Shown: one piece after another, positions 16,911 to 24,683 of the stretch | Numbering within the stretch: the stretch's first letter is position 1 | Layout of the letters: each line of letters opens with the position of its first letter | Source of the DNA: Candidatus Amunia macphersoniae | Lineage (GTDB): Bacteria; Chloroflexota; Dormibacteria; Aeolococcales; Aeolococcaceae | DNA length: 42,195 nt | Direction of reading: 5' to 3' | Assembly: GCA_016464795.1 (NCBI GenBank) | Contig: JAEKNN010000022.1 | Location: 1 to 42,195 of the forward strand | Made by a program: the position numbers and the translations under genes | The notes under the pieces: model-generated | The model's database searches: none | Seen by the model: only the letters and a program-made list of their open reading frames with translations | Told to the model about the DNA's origin: nothing

Positions 16911-17675
16911 TCAGGTGCCGATACCTCTGAGCAGGCCGCCCACCACACCCGCCGCCGCACCGGCCTCGGCGCCCTGGACCATGGTGTACTCGTTGAGCGC
17001 CGCGGCCAGGCGAGCCAGTGGAAGGGACTGCAGCCACACCCGGCCGGGGCCGATGAGCTGCGCCAGGAACAACCCGTCGCCGCCGAAGATCTTGTTCTTG
17101 ATGCCCTTGACGGTGGTGATGTTGAACTGAACAGTGTCCTGGAAGAGGCCAACGTGCCCGGGGTGCACCTTGATCTCCTCGCCCGGGCGCAGGTCGTACG
17201 TCACCACCTCGCCGCTGAGCTCGCACCACACCCGTCCCTGGCCGCCGATCTTCTGGAGCCGGAACCCGTCGCCTCCGAACACGCCGGCCCCGAGCTTCTG
17301 CTGGAACCCCATCGACACCTGCACGCCGTGGGTCCCGGCAACGAAGGCATGGCGATGGCCGAGGAACTGGAAGCCCGGTTGCGGTCTCACGTCGAGCGGG
17401 AAGATCTGGCCGGGCAGCTTGGCGGCGAACGCCACCATGCCGGGGCCGCCCTGGGCCACGTACTCAGTCATGAACAAGGACCCGCCACCCATGGCACGCT
17501 TGAAGACGCCGCCGACGCCGCCGCCACCGCCGTATTGGGTCGAGGTGGTCATCTGGATTGTCGAGGTCATCCAGGAGAGCTCGCCGGACTCCGCGAAGAT
17601 CGCCTCTCCCGGGTTGAGCGTCAGCTCGAGAACGGGCATGACCGTCCCGATGATCTTCTCGTCCACGATGTGCAC
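16911..17675 (-). CDS. AIM24 family protein (DUF124/TIGR00266)
   Basis: This 254-residue beta-rich protein matches the AIM24 family: the opening PVLELTLNPGEAIFAESGELSWM, the MTTSTQYGGGGG loop, GGSLFMTEYVA and the C-terminal FGGDGLFLAQLIGPGRVWLQS. The fold is a trimeric double beta-helix seen in bacterial relatives. The function is unknown; the yeast namesake affects mitochondrial cristae organisation. The ATG at 17675 has a GGGGGTG SD. A TACAAT box on the same strand at 17707-17702 could be its -10. About 218 bases separate it from the upstream acyl-CoA dehydrogenase gene on the same strand. Confidence 0.88.
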   Translation of the reverse strand: MHIVDEKIIGTVMPVLELTLNPGEAIFAESGELSWMTSTIQMTTSTQYGGGGGVGGVFKRAMGGGSLFMTEYVAQGGPGMVAFAAKLPGQIFPLDVRPQPGFQFLGHRHAFVAGTHGVQVSMGFQQKLGAGVFGGDGFRLQKIGGQGRVWCELSGEVVTYDLRPGEEIKVHPGHVGLFQDTVQFNITTVKGIKNKIFGGDGLFLAQLIGPGRVWLQSLPLARLAAALNEYTMVQGAEAGAAAGVVGGLLRGIGT

Positions 17676-17893
17676 CCCCAGATTCGGACGGAACCTTCGG
17701 GATTGTAGTCAAGTGCCGGGGTCATCTCCGTCAGCGATCGCTTGTGTTCGCGGTCCATTCCCTGAGCAATTCGTTGCTCGCCGAACCGTCATCGCGCGAT
17801 CGCGGCGGCAGATGGCCGCCAGCTGCGCTCAGGCAGGGGCGAACGCCGGCAGCACCGCACCGTCGCATCACCATGCGAGATGTTGAGCCTGGG

Positions 17894-19036
17894 TCAGAGG
17901 CCCAACGCCGTCTTGGCGATGATCTCCTTCATCACCTCGTCGGTGCCGGCACCGATCCTGATCAGCCGTGAATCCCGAAAGTAGCGCGAGACGTGCGCCT
18001 CGGCCATGTAGCCGAAGCCGCCGTGCAGCTGCAGGCAGGTGTCGGCGACGCGCGACGTCACCTGGCCGACGAACAGCTTGGCCATGGAGATCTCCGCCAC
18101 CGGGTACTCACCATTGTTCCAGCGCTCGGCCACCGCGTACACGTAGCTCTTGGCGATGCTGATGTCGGTGTAGAGGTCGACGAGCTTGTGCCGGTTGACC
18201 TGGAACTTGCCGATCGGCCGGCCGAACGCCTCGCGGTCCTTGCACCACGCCAGCGTCTCCTCGAAGATCACCTCAGCACCGGCGATGGTGCCCGCGCTGC
18301 CGATCAGACGCTCCCCCTGCAGCTCCCACATGAGGTGGTAGAAGCCCTGGCCCACCTCGCCGAGGACTGCGGAGTCGGGTACGTCGACGTCGCTGAACGA
18401 CAGCTCGGCGGTGTCGCTGGCATGCATGCCGAGCTTCTTCAGCTTGCGGCTGACGGCGAATCCGGCGGTTTCCTTGTCGACCAGGAAGAGCGTGATCCCG
18501 TGGGCGCCGTCCTCCTTGGCCCCGGTCCGTGCCACCAGCAGGATGTAGTCGGCGCGCACGCCGTTGGTGATGTACAGCTTGCTTCCATTGATGCGCCAGC
18601 CGCCGTTGTGCCTGACGGCGCGGGTGCGCACCGAGGCGACATCGCTGCCGGTGTCGGGCTCGGTGATGCCCAGGCTGGCGATCTTCTCGCCACGGATGGC
18701 GGGCACCAGGTAGCGCTGCTTCTGCTCGTCGGTCCCGAACTTGAGGATCGGCGGGGTGGCCATCTCTGTCTGCACCGAGATGGCCATGCCCACCCCACCC
18801 GACCCGCAGCGGGTCATCTCCTCGGCCAGGACGATGGCGCTCCAGTAGTCACCGCCCTGGCCGCCGTAGGTCTCGGGATAGCGCAGCCCGAGCAGCCCGA
18901 GCTCGCCCATGCGTCTGAACACGCTGTCGGGGAAGTACTCGGCCTCCTCCCACTCGTCGGCATGAGGACGCAGCTCGCGGCTGACGAAGTCCCTGACGGT
19001 TTCGCGCAGCGCGTCGTGCTCGGCGGTGAACGGCAT
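17894..19036 (-). CDS. acyl-CoA dehydrogenase, isovaleryl/long-chain-type catalytic site
   Basis: This 380-residue flavoprotein has the complete ACAD fold: helical N-domain (FTAEHDALRETVRDFV), FAD-binding middle domain (LGITEPDTGSDVASVRT) and the C-terminal helical domain (LQLHGGFGYMAEAHVSRYFRD). At the usual catalytic position in the C-terminus it has IGAGTDEV rather than YEGTSE, so the common glutamate is missing. Instead E242 in ELQGERL takes the place used by isovaleryl-CoA and long-chain acyl-CoA dehydrogenases. The substrate is probably a branched-chain or long acyl-CoA. The start at 19036 has a GGGAGG SD seven bases away; the longer frame adds 13 residues without support. Confidence 0.93.
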   Translation of the reverse strand: MPFTAEHDALRETVRDFVSRELRPHADEWEEAEYFPDSVFRRMGELGLLGLRYPETYGGQGGDYWSAIVLAEEMTRCGSGGVGMAISVQTEMATPPILKFGTDEQKQRYLVPAIRGEKIASLGITEPDTGSDVASVRTRAVRHNGGWRINGSKLYITNGVRADYILLVARTGAKEDGAHGITLFLVDKETAGFAVSRKLKKLGMHASDTAELSFSDVDVPDSAVLGEVGQGFYHLMWELQGERLIGSAGTIAGAEVIFEETLAWCKDREAFGRPIGKFQVNRHKLVDLYTDISIAKSYVYAVAERWNNGEYPVAEISMAKLFVGQVTSRVADTCLQLHGGFGYMAEAHVSRYFRDSRLIRIGAGTDEVMKEIIAKTALGL

Positions 19037-19112
19037 CGGAGCCTCCCAGATTGACCTGCCTGTCGATTTTGCCACGCGCGCCGTCAGCCGCCCGATGGCT
19101 GGCGCGTCCCCC

Positions 19113-19118
19113 TACCAT
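19113..19118 (+). promoter_or_regulatory. -10 box for leaderless lipoprotein gene
   Basis: TACCAT ends seven bases before the ATG at 19126. The same TACCAT plus seven bases arrangement precedes the DUF433 antitoxin gene. Confidence 0.45.
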
Positions 19119-19125
19119 GTCGTCG

Positions 19126-19848
19126 ATGCGTCGCCTTCTCCTCTGCCTGCTCGCGACCGCCACCGCGGCAGGGTGTGGCAGCCCGGCGGTGGCCACGCCG
19201 CGGCCCACTCAGCAGCCGACGCCGACGCCCAGGCCAACGCCCACCCCCGCTCCTGACACGCTGCGCGTCGACCTGGTCACCACCGGGCTCGGCGCGTACA
19301 TGGCCGTGGTGGTGCCGGTGGCGATCCTCCACAATGCGGCCAGTCGAACCGGCGTGAGCGGAGTGATCGTGCACTTCCTCCCCACGCGCGCCGGACGGCC
19401 AACGACGCCGCTGGACTCCCCTGCCGTCACCCTGTACCCGGGTGAGACCCTGGCGGTGACCGCGGACTGCACCGACACCTGCAACTGCACGGGCAGCTGC
19501 TCCAACCCGGAGGCCGTCACCGTCACCGTAGGCGCCGGGACCTGGGCCCCCATTCCGGGGTCGGCGATCGACGCCACCGGTGTGAACTTCGCCTGCAAGA
19601 ACGGCTGCGGGGGAGGCCGCGGGCAGTGGGACGTGAGCGCGACCGTGGGCAGTCCGCAGTTGTCGCAAGGGACGCGCGTCGATCTCTTCGCATGGTGCGT
19701 CAACGCGAGCGGTGCGATTGTCGGGGGCAGCCCACCGGACGTGCTGACCTCCTGGCCGCAGGCGGGAGGATCGCTGCCGGTCCAGGTCCCGGCCATCCTC
19801 AGTGCGCCCCCGAGCTCGTGCCAGGTGGGAGCGTCAGCCGCCTTCTGA
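19126..19848 (+). CDS. exported lipoprotein, function unknown
   Basis: This 240-residue protein has a lipoprotein signal peptide (MRRLLLCLLATATAAGC) with the lipobox TAAGC and the lipidated Cys at 17. A Pro/Thr linker (TPTPRPTPTPAP) follows, then a beta-rich domain with several cysteines (ADCTDTCNCTGSC and FACKNGCGGG). No enzyme family is recognised. The start at 19126 puts the lipobox at the normal distance; upstream ATGs at 19117 and 19051 are less likely. Membrane anchoring in the outer leaflet is inferred from the lipobox. Confidence 0.8.
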   Translation: MRRLLLCLLATATAAGCGSPAVATPRPTQQPTPTPRPTPTPAPDTLRVDLVTTGLGAYMAVVVPVAILHNAASRTGVSGVIVHFLPTRAGRPTTPLDSPAVTLYPGETLAVTADCTDTCNCTGSCSNPEAVTVTVGAGTWAPIPGSAIDATGVNFACKNGCGGGRGQWDVSATVGSPQLSQGTRVDLFAWCVNASGAIVGGSPPDVLTSWPQAGGSLPVQVPAILSAPPSSCQVGASAAF

Positions 19849-19899
19849 AACCACCGCGCAGCGTGTTGGGACGCTGACGCCTGGCCACGCTCCGTGCGG

Positions 19900-19930
19900 T
19901 TGCGGGCACCCGGGGGGGTTGTGGTAGGGT
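19900..19930 (+). promoter_or_regulatory. candidate promoter for the transglycosylase leader
   Basis: TTGCGG (19900-19905) and TAGGGT (19925-19930) are 19 bases apart, ahead of a leader of about 165 bases. The spacing is longer than ideal. Confidence 0.4.
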
Positions 19931-19937
19931 GCGCCCG

Positions 19938-20102
19938 TCGCGGCCGTCACCGCAAAGGCTCACTCACTCATCCCGGTCGTCATTGGGTCGTCCCACTGGT
20001 CCCGGGGAGCCGCGGCCCACCGCCCCACCCGCGGTGGAATGAGACGAGGCACTCCCCGGCGGACAACCGCCGAGCCCGGGAGCGTCGCACGGGAGAGTTT
20101 AT
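19938..20102 (+). promoter_or_regulatory. structured 5' leader with two competing helices
   Basis: CCGGGGAG (20002-20009) pairs with CTCCCCGG (20053-20060) and encloses a perfect 7-bp hairpin, CCACCGC (20017-20023) with GCGGTGG (20031-20037). A second hairpin, CGGCGG-ACAA-CCGCCG (20057-20072), uses four bases of the first helix, so the two exclude each other. The SD GGGAGAG (20091-20097) lies 18 bases downstream. This is what a riboswitch or other control leader looks like, but I cannot match a known class. Confidence 0.45.
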
Positions 20103-20690
20103 TTGCGGTTGCCTCTGCGCATTCGAGGAGTGGTCCTGGGCATGGCCACTCTCATCATCAGCCCTGTCATTGCCGTGACCCTGGTCGCAGGCAGCCAGCC
20201 GGTGCCGGTCGCCAGCCAGCCGGTCCACCCCATCGCAGCCGCCGTCCAGACGGTTGGCCGTGTCCAGGTCCGCACCGCGCCGCGGGCGATCGCCGAGTCG
20301 CTCCAGAAGCAGCCTCTGGTGGCACCAAGCCCAAGCCCAACCCACACCCCGGCTCCGACGGTCGCGCCCAAGCCCGCGCCGAGCGTTGCTCCGTCACCGC
20401 CGGTGGGCGCCGGCCCCCCGGCGGACCCCAACAGCGTGATCGGCATCATCGAGGCGGCTGCTGCTCGCTGGGGCGTCTCTGGCCAATGGATGGTCAAGAT
20501 TGCCCGCTGCGAGTCGGGCTTCCGGACCAATGCCTACAACCCCGGCGGACCGTACATCGGCCTCTTTCAATTCCTCCAATCGACCTTCAGCCACAACGGC
20601 GGGACCAACATCTACGACGCGGCAGACCAGGCTGACATCGCTGCCAAGATGCTCGCCCATGGTCAGGCTCACCAGTGGAGCTGCGCCTGA
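20103..20690 (+). CDS. exported lysozyme-like transglycosylase
   Basis: This 195-residue protein has an N-terminal signal or anchor helix (GVVLGMATLIISPVIAVTLVAG), a Pro/Ala-rich linker (about 70-110) and a C-terminal lysozyme-fold domain (about 112-195). The catalytic glutamate is E137 in IARCESGF. The domain continues with NPGGPYIGLFQFLQSTF, the SLT/Rpf-like signature of peptidoglycan-cleaving transglycosylases. A TTG start is chosen because GGGAGAG lies five bases upstream and the signal peptide begins there. In high-GC Gram-positives such cell-wall hydrolases are often controlled by a leader RNA, and a folded leader is seen here. Confidence 0.85.
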   Translation: MRLPLRIRGVVLGMATLIISPVIAVTLVAGSQPVPVASQPVHPIAAAVQTVGRVQVRTAPRAIAESLQKQPLVAPSPSPTHTPAPTVAPKPAPSVAPSPPVGAGPPADPNSVIGIIEAAAARWGVSGQWMVKIARCESGFRTNAYNPGGPYIGLFQFLQSTFSHNGGTNIYDAADQADIAAKMLAHGQAHQWSCA

Positions 20691-20741
20691 CGGGTCGTCT
20701 GTGCGTCCCACGGATCACCTGATGGTGAACAATCCCGGACA

Positions 20742-21290
20742 GTGAGTTCTGACGATCGTCACCTGCGCGAGGAGCTGCTCAGCCGCCGGTCGGTGTACGA
20801 CGGGAGGCTGCTCCACGCCTTCGAGGACAGTGTCCGCCTCCCCGAGGGCAACGAGGCTCGCCGCGAGCTGGTCGAGCACCCCGGGGCGGTCACCATCGTG
20901 GCCCGCGCTGACGACGGGCGCGCGGTCCTGGTCAGACAGTGGCGCCATGCCATGCGTCGTGCCTTCTGGGAGCTGCCGGCGGGAACCCGGGAGCCCGGTG
21001 AGGACCCGGACGCAACTGCTCGCCGGGAGCTCACCGAGGAGACCGGTTATCACGCCAAGGAGTGGCGAGAGCTCGGTCACGGCCCGGTGTCGCCCGGGTA
21101 CTCGAGCGAGGTGATCTGGTTCTTCTCCGCCACGGGCCTCACCGGAGGCGACAGCACTCCTGACGTCGACGAGCTGCTCGATGTGGGGCTGTTCGACCAC
21201 GCGCAGCTCTCCCGCATGGCGGCAGAGGGTGAGGTCGACCTCAAGACCATCGCCGGCCTGGCGCTTGCCGGCATCCCCCTCGATGTCTGA
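20742..21290 (+). CDS. Nudix hydrolase, ADP-ribose pyrophosphatase type
   Basis: This 182-residue enzyme has a perfect Nudix box G-x5-E-x7-REL-x-EE-x-G-Y at residues 81-103, with the metal-binding glutamates E99 and E100. The N-terminal part (VYDGRLLHAFEDSVRLPEG then REVVEHPGAV-like RRELVEHPGAVTIVA) is typical of ADP-ribose pyrophosphatases (NudF type), as is the WELPAGTREPGE approach to the box. It hydrolyses ADP-ribose or a related nucleoside diphosphate. The GTG start is used; its stop overlaps the start of the Arg/Gly-rich protein gene (ATGTCTGA), so the two are coupled. Confidence 0.92.
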   Translation: MSSDDRHLREELLSRRSVYDGRLLHAFEDSVRLPEGNEARRELVEHPGAVTIVARADDGRAVLVRQWRHAMRRAFWELPAGTREPGEDPDATARRELTEETGYHAKEWRELGHGPVSPGYSSEVIWFFSATGLTGGDSTPDVDELLDVGLFDHAQLSRMAAEGEVDLKTIAGLALAGIPLDV

Positions 21291-22020
21291 CGAGGCCGCC
21301 GACCGGCTGGTGGCCCGCGCCATCGAGAGCGTGCTGGACCAGGTGCCGGGGTCTGTCGACTCCAGCGTCCCCGAGGGAGCAGCCGCCAAGCTCCAGCCGT
21401 GGGCGGAGACGGCCGCGCCCGTGGGCAGGAACAAGCGCCCCCTCGAGGAGCTGCTCGTCGAGCTGGAAGAGCGCGTCTCGGCCGAGCCGGACGCACGGGT
21501 CACGTTGCCCAGCACCCGCCACCCCGCGCTGGCTTTCTTCGACCAATTCGGCCGCGGTGGTCGCGGCCAGCCGCCTCCTGACAGTGGTGGTCCCGCCGAG
21601 GATGGAGCTCGTCGTCGCCGCCGCCGTCGTGGCGCAGGAGTCGGTGGCCGCGACAACGCAGCAGAGCCGGCACCGCCCGCCCCCGGCCAGCCCGGCGAAA
21701 GGACCGGCGCGGGTCGGCGCCGCTCGCGCCGTGGTCGTGGCGGCGGGGCGGCCACCGGCGGTGGCTCGGGCGCAGCCCCCAGCCCGTCCGCAGGCGCCGG
21801 CGCTCCGGGTGGCGGTTCACCTCGGCCGGGGGGACAAGGCGGGCAGCCACGATCGCAGCAGGGAACGCCCGGTTCCAGCGGAGGCAGGCGGCGGCGTGGC
21901 CGCCGTGGCCGTGGCGGCGGCGGCAGTGGCGGCGGCGGTGGGGGTGGCAGCGGCGCTGAGGGAGGCAGCGGCGCTGGGGGTGCCAGCGGCGGTGGCGGTG
22001 ATCGACCCGCGGCCAGTTGA
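21283..22020 (+). CDS. Arg/Gly-rich (RGG-type) low-complexity protein
   Basis: This 245-residue protein has an N-terminal helical part of about 90 residues (ADRLVARAIESVLDQV and PLEELLVELEERV) followed by some 150 residues of disordered Gly/Arg/Ser/Pro sequence. That part contains arginine blocks (RRRRRRRG, RRRSRRGRGGG and RRRRGRRGRGGGG) and poly-Gly stretches. RGG-rich tails in bacteria commonly bind RNA or nucleic acid, as in RNase E/G or ribosome-associated proteins; here this is only an inference. It is coupled by overlap both to the Nudix gene before it and the HAD gene after it (TTGA), so it is translated as part of a three-gene unit, which supports that it is real. Confidence 0.7.
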   Translation: MSDEAADRLVARAIESVLDQVPGSVDSSVPEGAAAKLQPWAETAAPVGRNKRPLEELLVELEERVSAEPDARVTLPSTRHPALAFFDQFGRGGRGQPPPDSGGPAEDGARRRRRRRGAGVGGRDNAAEPAPPAPGQPGERTGAGRRRSRRGRGGGAATGGGSGAAPSPSAGAGAPGGGSPRPGGQGGQPRSQQGTPGSSGGRRRRGRRGRGGGGSGGGGGGGSGAEGGSGAGGASGGGGDRPAAS

Positions 22021-22811
22021 CAGCACCGGCATCCCGCCTCTCGGGAGGGCCGATCAGAGCTGTGCTCTTCGACTACGGCCTGACTCTCGTCCACTTCGAG
22101 CGACCGACCGCGGCGATCGAAGCAGCGCAGGCCACCATCAACCGCTGCATCGCCGGCGCGGGCCATCTGGCTCCTGGCCCGGCGACCCTGGCGGCGGCGA
22201 TCCACGACCGGGTCGAGGCTGAGGTGGCGGCTCACGAGGCCGGCGGCGCTCTCGAGGAGATCGATGTCGCCGCACTCGAGCGCGCCGCGTTCGCTGACAT
22301 CGGCCTCGACCTCGAGGAGGAGCTTCGCGATCGCTGCAGCCGCATCGCACAGGAGGCGTGGTTCCACGGCATCCACCTCTATCCAGAAGTGGTCCAAGTG
22401 CTGCGCTCCCTGCGCGACGGCGAACTGCGGCTCGGGCTGTGCTCGAACTCCGCCTACCGTCCCGCCAGCATGCGCGAGCAGTTGCACCATGTGGGGCTCG
22501 ACGCGCTCGTGGACGCGGCCGTCTTCTCCGGAGAGCTGGGCTGGCGCAAGCCGTCACCGCGGATCTTCAGAGCCGCGCTCGAGGCGGTGGGCGAGGCGGC
22601 GGATGACACAGTCTTCGTCGGGGACCGCGCACGCGAGGACGTCGCCGGCGCCCACCGCGCAGGTATGCGGGCGGTGCTGGTGCAGCGCGCGGGAACCACC
22701 GGGGCGGCGGCCGCCGTCGACCCGGAGAAACCGGATGCGGTGGTGAGCTCCCTCGCTGAGCTGCCGCCTCTGCTGCTGGATCACCCCCTCGATGACCGGT
22801 GGAAGGATTGA
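22017..22811 (+). CDS. HAD superfamily hydrolase
   Basis: This 264-residue protein is a complete HAD phosphatase with a helical C1 cap (about 30-125). Motif I is FDYGLTL, with the nucleophile Asp but Gly in place of the second Asp. Motif II is CSNSA, motif III GWRKPSP and motif IV VFVGDRAREDVAG. Loss of the second motif I aspartate, the general acid/base, occurs in several HAD subfamilies and may alter or lower phosphatase activity. The start TTG overlaps the stop of the RGG protein. The substrate is unknown. It is intact, unlike the HAD pseudogene at 5.3 kb. Confidence 0.85.
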   Translation: MTAPASRLSGGPIRAVLFDYGLTLVHFERPTAAIEAAQATINRCIAGAGHLAPGPATLAAAIHDRVEAEVAAHEAGGALEEIDVAALERAAFADIGLDLEEELRDRCSRIAQEAWFHGIHLYPEVVQVLRSLRDGELRLGLCSNSAYRPASMREQLHHVGLDALVDAAVFSGELGWRKPSPRIFRAALEAVGEAADDTVFVGDRAREDVAGAHRAGMRAVLVQRAGTTGAAAAVDPEKPDAVVSSLAELPPLLLDHPLDDRWKD

Positions 22812-22818
22812 CCCGGTC

Positions 22819-22824
22819 TATACT
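22819..22824 (+). promoter_or_regulatory. -10 box of the XRE regulator gene
   Basis: TATACT lies 54 bases before the preferred GTG start and just after the HAD stop. It supports the shorter start of the regulator. Confidence 0.4.
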
Positions 22825-22878
22825 CGCGAAGCCCTGCAGACCTCCATCAATCAATTCACCACGCGGAGGCGCCAACCG

Positions 22879-23139
22879 GTGGACTTCCGTGACTACCTCA
22901 AGGAGAGGTGCCGCGAACGCGGCATCTCACTTCACCGCCTGGCGCTGCTCTGTGACCTCAATCAGATCTACTTCTATCAGGCGGTGAACAAGAACAAGGA
23001 GAACCCACCACCGTGGGTGCTGCGCCGTGCCGCCCCACACCTCGGCGTCTCCTATGTCGATCTCATGCTCGCCGCCGGCTATCTCCGCGACGACGACCTT
23101 GTCGAGTGGCGCCGCAGTTCGGCGGCTCTGGCCGGCTGA
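22879..23139 (+). CDS. XRE-family helix-turn-helix protein
   Basis: This protein of 86 residues is a lambda-repressor-type HTH domain: DYLKERCRERGISLHRLALL, then the recognition region NQIYFYQAVNKNKENPP and the closing helix SYVDLMLAAGYL, a typical XRE ending. The GTG start at 22879 follows a GGAGG SD (22866-22870) by eight bases and gives a domain-only protein. The frame is open to an ATG at 22792 that would add 29 residues and overlap the HAD gene. It likely regulates its own or a neighbouring gene; dinB lies 51 bases downstream but seems to have its own start signal. Confidence 0.75.
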   Translation: MDFRDYLKERCRERGISLHRLALLCDLNQIYFYQAVNKNKENPPPWVLRRAAPHLGVSYVDLMLAAGYLRDDDLVEWRRSSAALAG

Positions 23140-23178
23140 GGCGGTTCCACCCTCCTCGTCAGCGGGTGACGCCAGGGC

Positions 23179-23184
23179 GATACT
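23179..23184 (+). promoter_or_regulatory. -10 box for leaderless dinB
   Basis: GATACT ends six bases before the GTG start codon of dinB. Confidence 0.35.
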
Positions 23185-23190
23185 GGGTGG

Positions 23191-24402
23191 GTGCAGTGGC
23201 CGAGGGCGATCATTCACGTCGACCTCGACGCCTTCTACGCGTCGGTGGAGCAACTGCGCCGTCCTGAGCTGCGGGGACGTCCCATCATCGTCGGCGGCGG
23301 CGGTGACGACTACCGGCGTGGGGTGGTCAGCGCTGCCTCCTATGAGGCTCGTCGCTACGGCGTCCACTCAGCGATGCCGCTGGCTCGGGCACGCCGGCTC
23401 TGCCCGCAGGCGGTGGTTCTCCCCGTCGACTTCGCAGCCTATCGCCGGGCGTCCCGCGAGGTGTTCACGTTGGCGCGCGAGCTGACCCCACAGCTGGAGC
23501 CGTTGTCGCTCGACGAGGCGTACCTGGATGTGACCGGCTCGATCCGCCGGCTGGGACCCCCAGAGCACATCGCCGCCGGCCTGCGGGATCGCATCAGTGA
23601 GGTCTGCGGCCTCGACGCCTCGTGCGGTGTGGCCACCTGTAAGCTGGTCGCCAAGGTGGCCTCGGACCTCCGCAAGCCGCGTGGCTTGGTGGTGGTTCCC
23701 CCCGGCGGCGAGGCGGCCTTCCTGGCGCCGCTGCCATTGCGGCGCCTTCCCGGCCTGGGACCGGCCGCGGAACGGGCCCTGTCGGGGCTCGGGCTCAGCA
23801 CCCTGGGAGAGCTGGCCGTGTTCCCGGCGGAGGCGCTGCGCCGCCGGCTCGGCGAGCACGCCGCGGCCAGCCTCCTCGAGAGGTCGCGGGGGATCGACGC
23901 CGACGATGTGGTGGTCCCCGACCGGCCCAAGAGCGTGTCACGCGAGGAGACCTTCTCTGTCGACCTGGCGGATCGGGTCCTGCTGCACCGCAGGCTCCGC
24001 GAGTGCTCGGCGGACGTGGGGCGCCAACTGCGCCGCGGGGGCTGGTGCGCACGAACGGCGATGCTGAAGCTGCGCTACTCGGACTTCTCGACGCTGACCC
24101 GGCAGATGACCTGGTCGACCCCCCAGCAGGGCGACACAGCTCTGGCTGACGCGGCCATCCGTTTGTTCGAGGACGCCTGGACCGGGACACCGGTGCGCCT
24201 TCTTGGGATGGGCGTCAGCGGCATCGCCGACTCGGCTCAGCTCGACCTGTTCATGGCCACAGGCGCGCCGCGCGACACCCGGCTGGACCACGCCCTCGAC
24301 GCCCTCCGCGACCGCTTCGGGGCGGCAGCGCCGCGGCGGGGCGGATCGGGCTCCCTCCGTGACCTGGACTTCCGGGGGGAGGACCTCCGCGACGGCGCCT
24401 GA
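23191..24402 (+). CDS. dinB: DNA polymerase IV (Y family)
   Basis: This 403-residue Y-family polymerase performs error-prone translesion synthesis. Catalytic residues are D11 in HVDLDAFYASVE (with the Phe-Tyr steric gate next to it) and D108/E109 in SLDEAYLDVTG. The little-finger domain (about 245-355) carries SVSREETF, and QLDLF at 350-354 is a beta-clamp-binding motif. After it come about 50 residues of weakly conserved tail. The GTG start gives the family-like opening QWPRAIIHVDLD. The length is close to actinobacterial DinB. It converges on the small pilin-like gene. Confidence 0.95.
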   Translation: MQWPRAIIHVDLDAFYASVEQLRRPELRGRPIIVGGGGDDYRRGVVSAASYEARRYGVHSAMPLARARRLCPQAVVLPVDFAAYRRASREVFTLARELTPQLEPLSLDEAYLDVTGSIRRLGPPEHIAAGLRDRISEVCGLDASCGVATCKLVAKVASDLRKPRGLVVVPPGGEAAFLAPLPLRRLPGLGPAAERALSGLGLSTLGELAVFPAEALRRRLGEHAAASLLERSRGIDADDVVVPDRPKSVSREETFSVDLADRVLLHRRLRECSADVGRQLRRGGWCARTAMLKLRYSDFSTLTRQMTWSTPQQGDTALADAAIRLFEDAWTGTPVRLLGMGVSGIADSAQLDLFMATGAPRDTRLDHALDALRDRFGAAAPRRGGSGSLRDLDFRGEDLRDGA

Positions 24403-24416
24403 GCATGGCCTTGCGC

Positions 24417-24683
24417 TCACACGTGCAGGAAGGACTTGACCAGCTGGATGATCAGCACCGCCCCGCCCCCCTTGACCAGCATGTCGACGAGGAACCCCGA
24501 GCTCGACTCCTGGTGCTGCATCACCTTGTGCAGGCTGGACAGGGCGACACCGGCGGGGATCAGATATTCGCCAGCGGTCAGCAGCGGGCTCGCCACCGTG
24601 TCCCACACGTGCAGCGTGTCGCGGCTCGGGTCCACCTGAACGTCGGCGAGCAGGTGGGCGAAGAGGGTGACGACGAACAACAT
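24417..24683 (-). CDS. small two-TM protein, pilin-like (VirB2/TrbC-sized)
   Basis: This 88-residue protein has a short hydrophobic start (MLFVVTLFAHLLA), a first membrane segment around EYLIPAGVALSSL and a second around GGGAVLIIQLVKSFL, separated by a polar loop of about 15 residues. That is the size and layout of VirB2/TrbC-type T4SS pilins, but no sequence identity is claimed. The start is fixed by GGGAGG seven bases upstream. It is divergent from the VirB6-like gene, and the intergenic region holds symmetric repeats, so the two sides are probably co-regulated. Alternatives are a holin-like or accessory membrane protein. Confidence 0.6.
   Translation of the reverse strand: MLFVVTLFAHLLADVQVDPSRDTLHVWDTVASPLLTAGEYLIPAGVALSSLHKVMQHQESSSGFLVDMLVKGGGAVLIIQLVKSFLHV

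Noticed and set aside
21557..22222. 221-codon overlapping frame in the RGG gene region
   Set aside because: Its Ala/Val-rich composition is typical of an alternative frame of a Gly/Arg repeat, and it overlaps two coupled genes.
22792..22878. Longer start for the XRE protein
   Set aside because: It would overlap the HAD gene and precede the TATACT box; the SD-supported GTG gives the exact domain.
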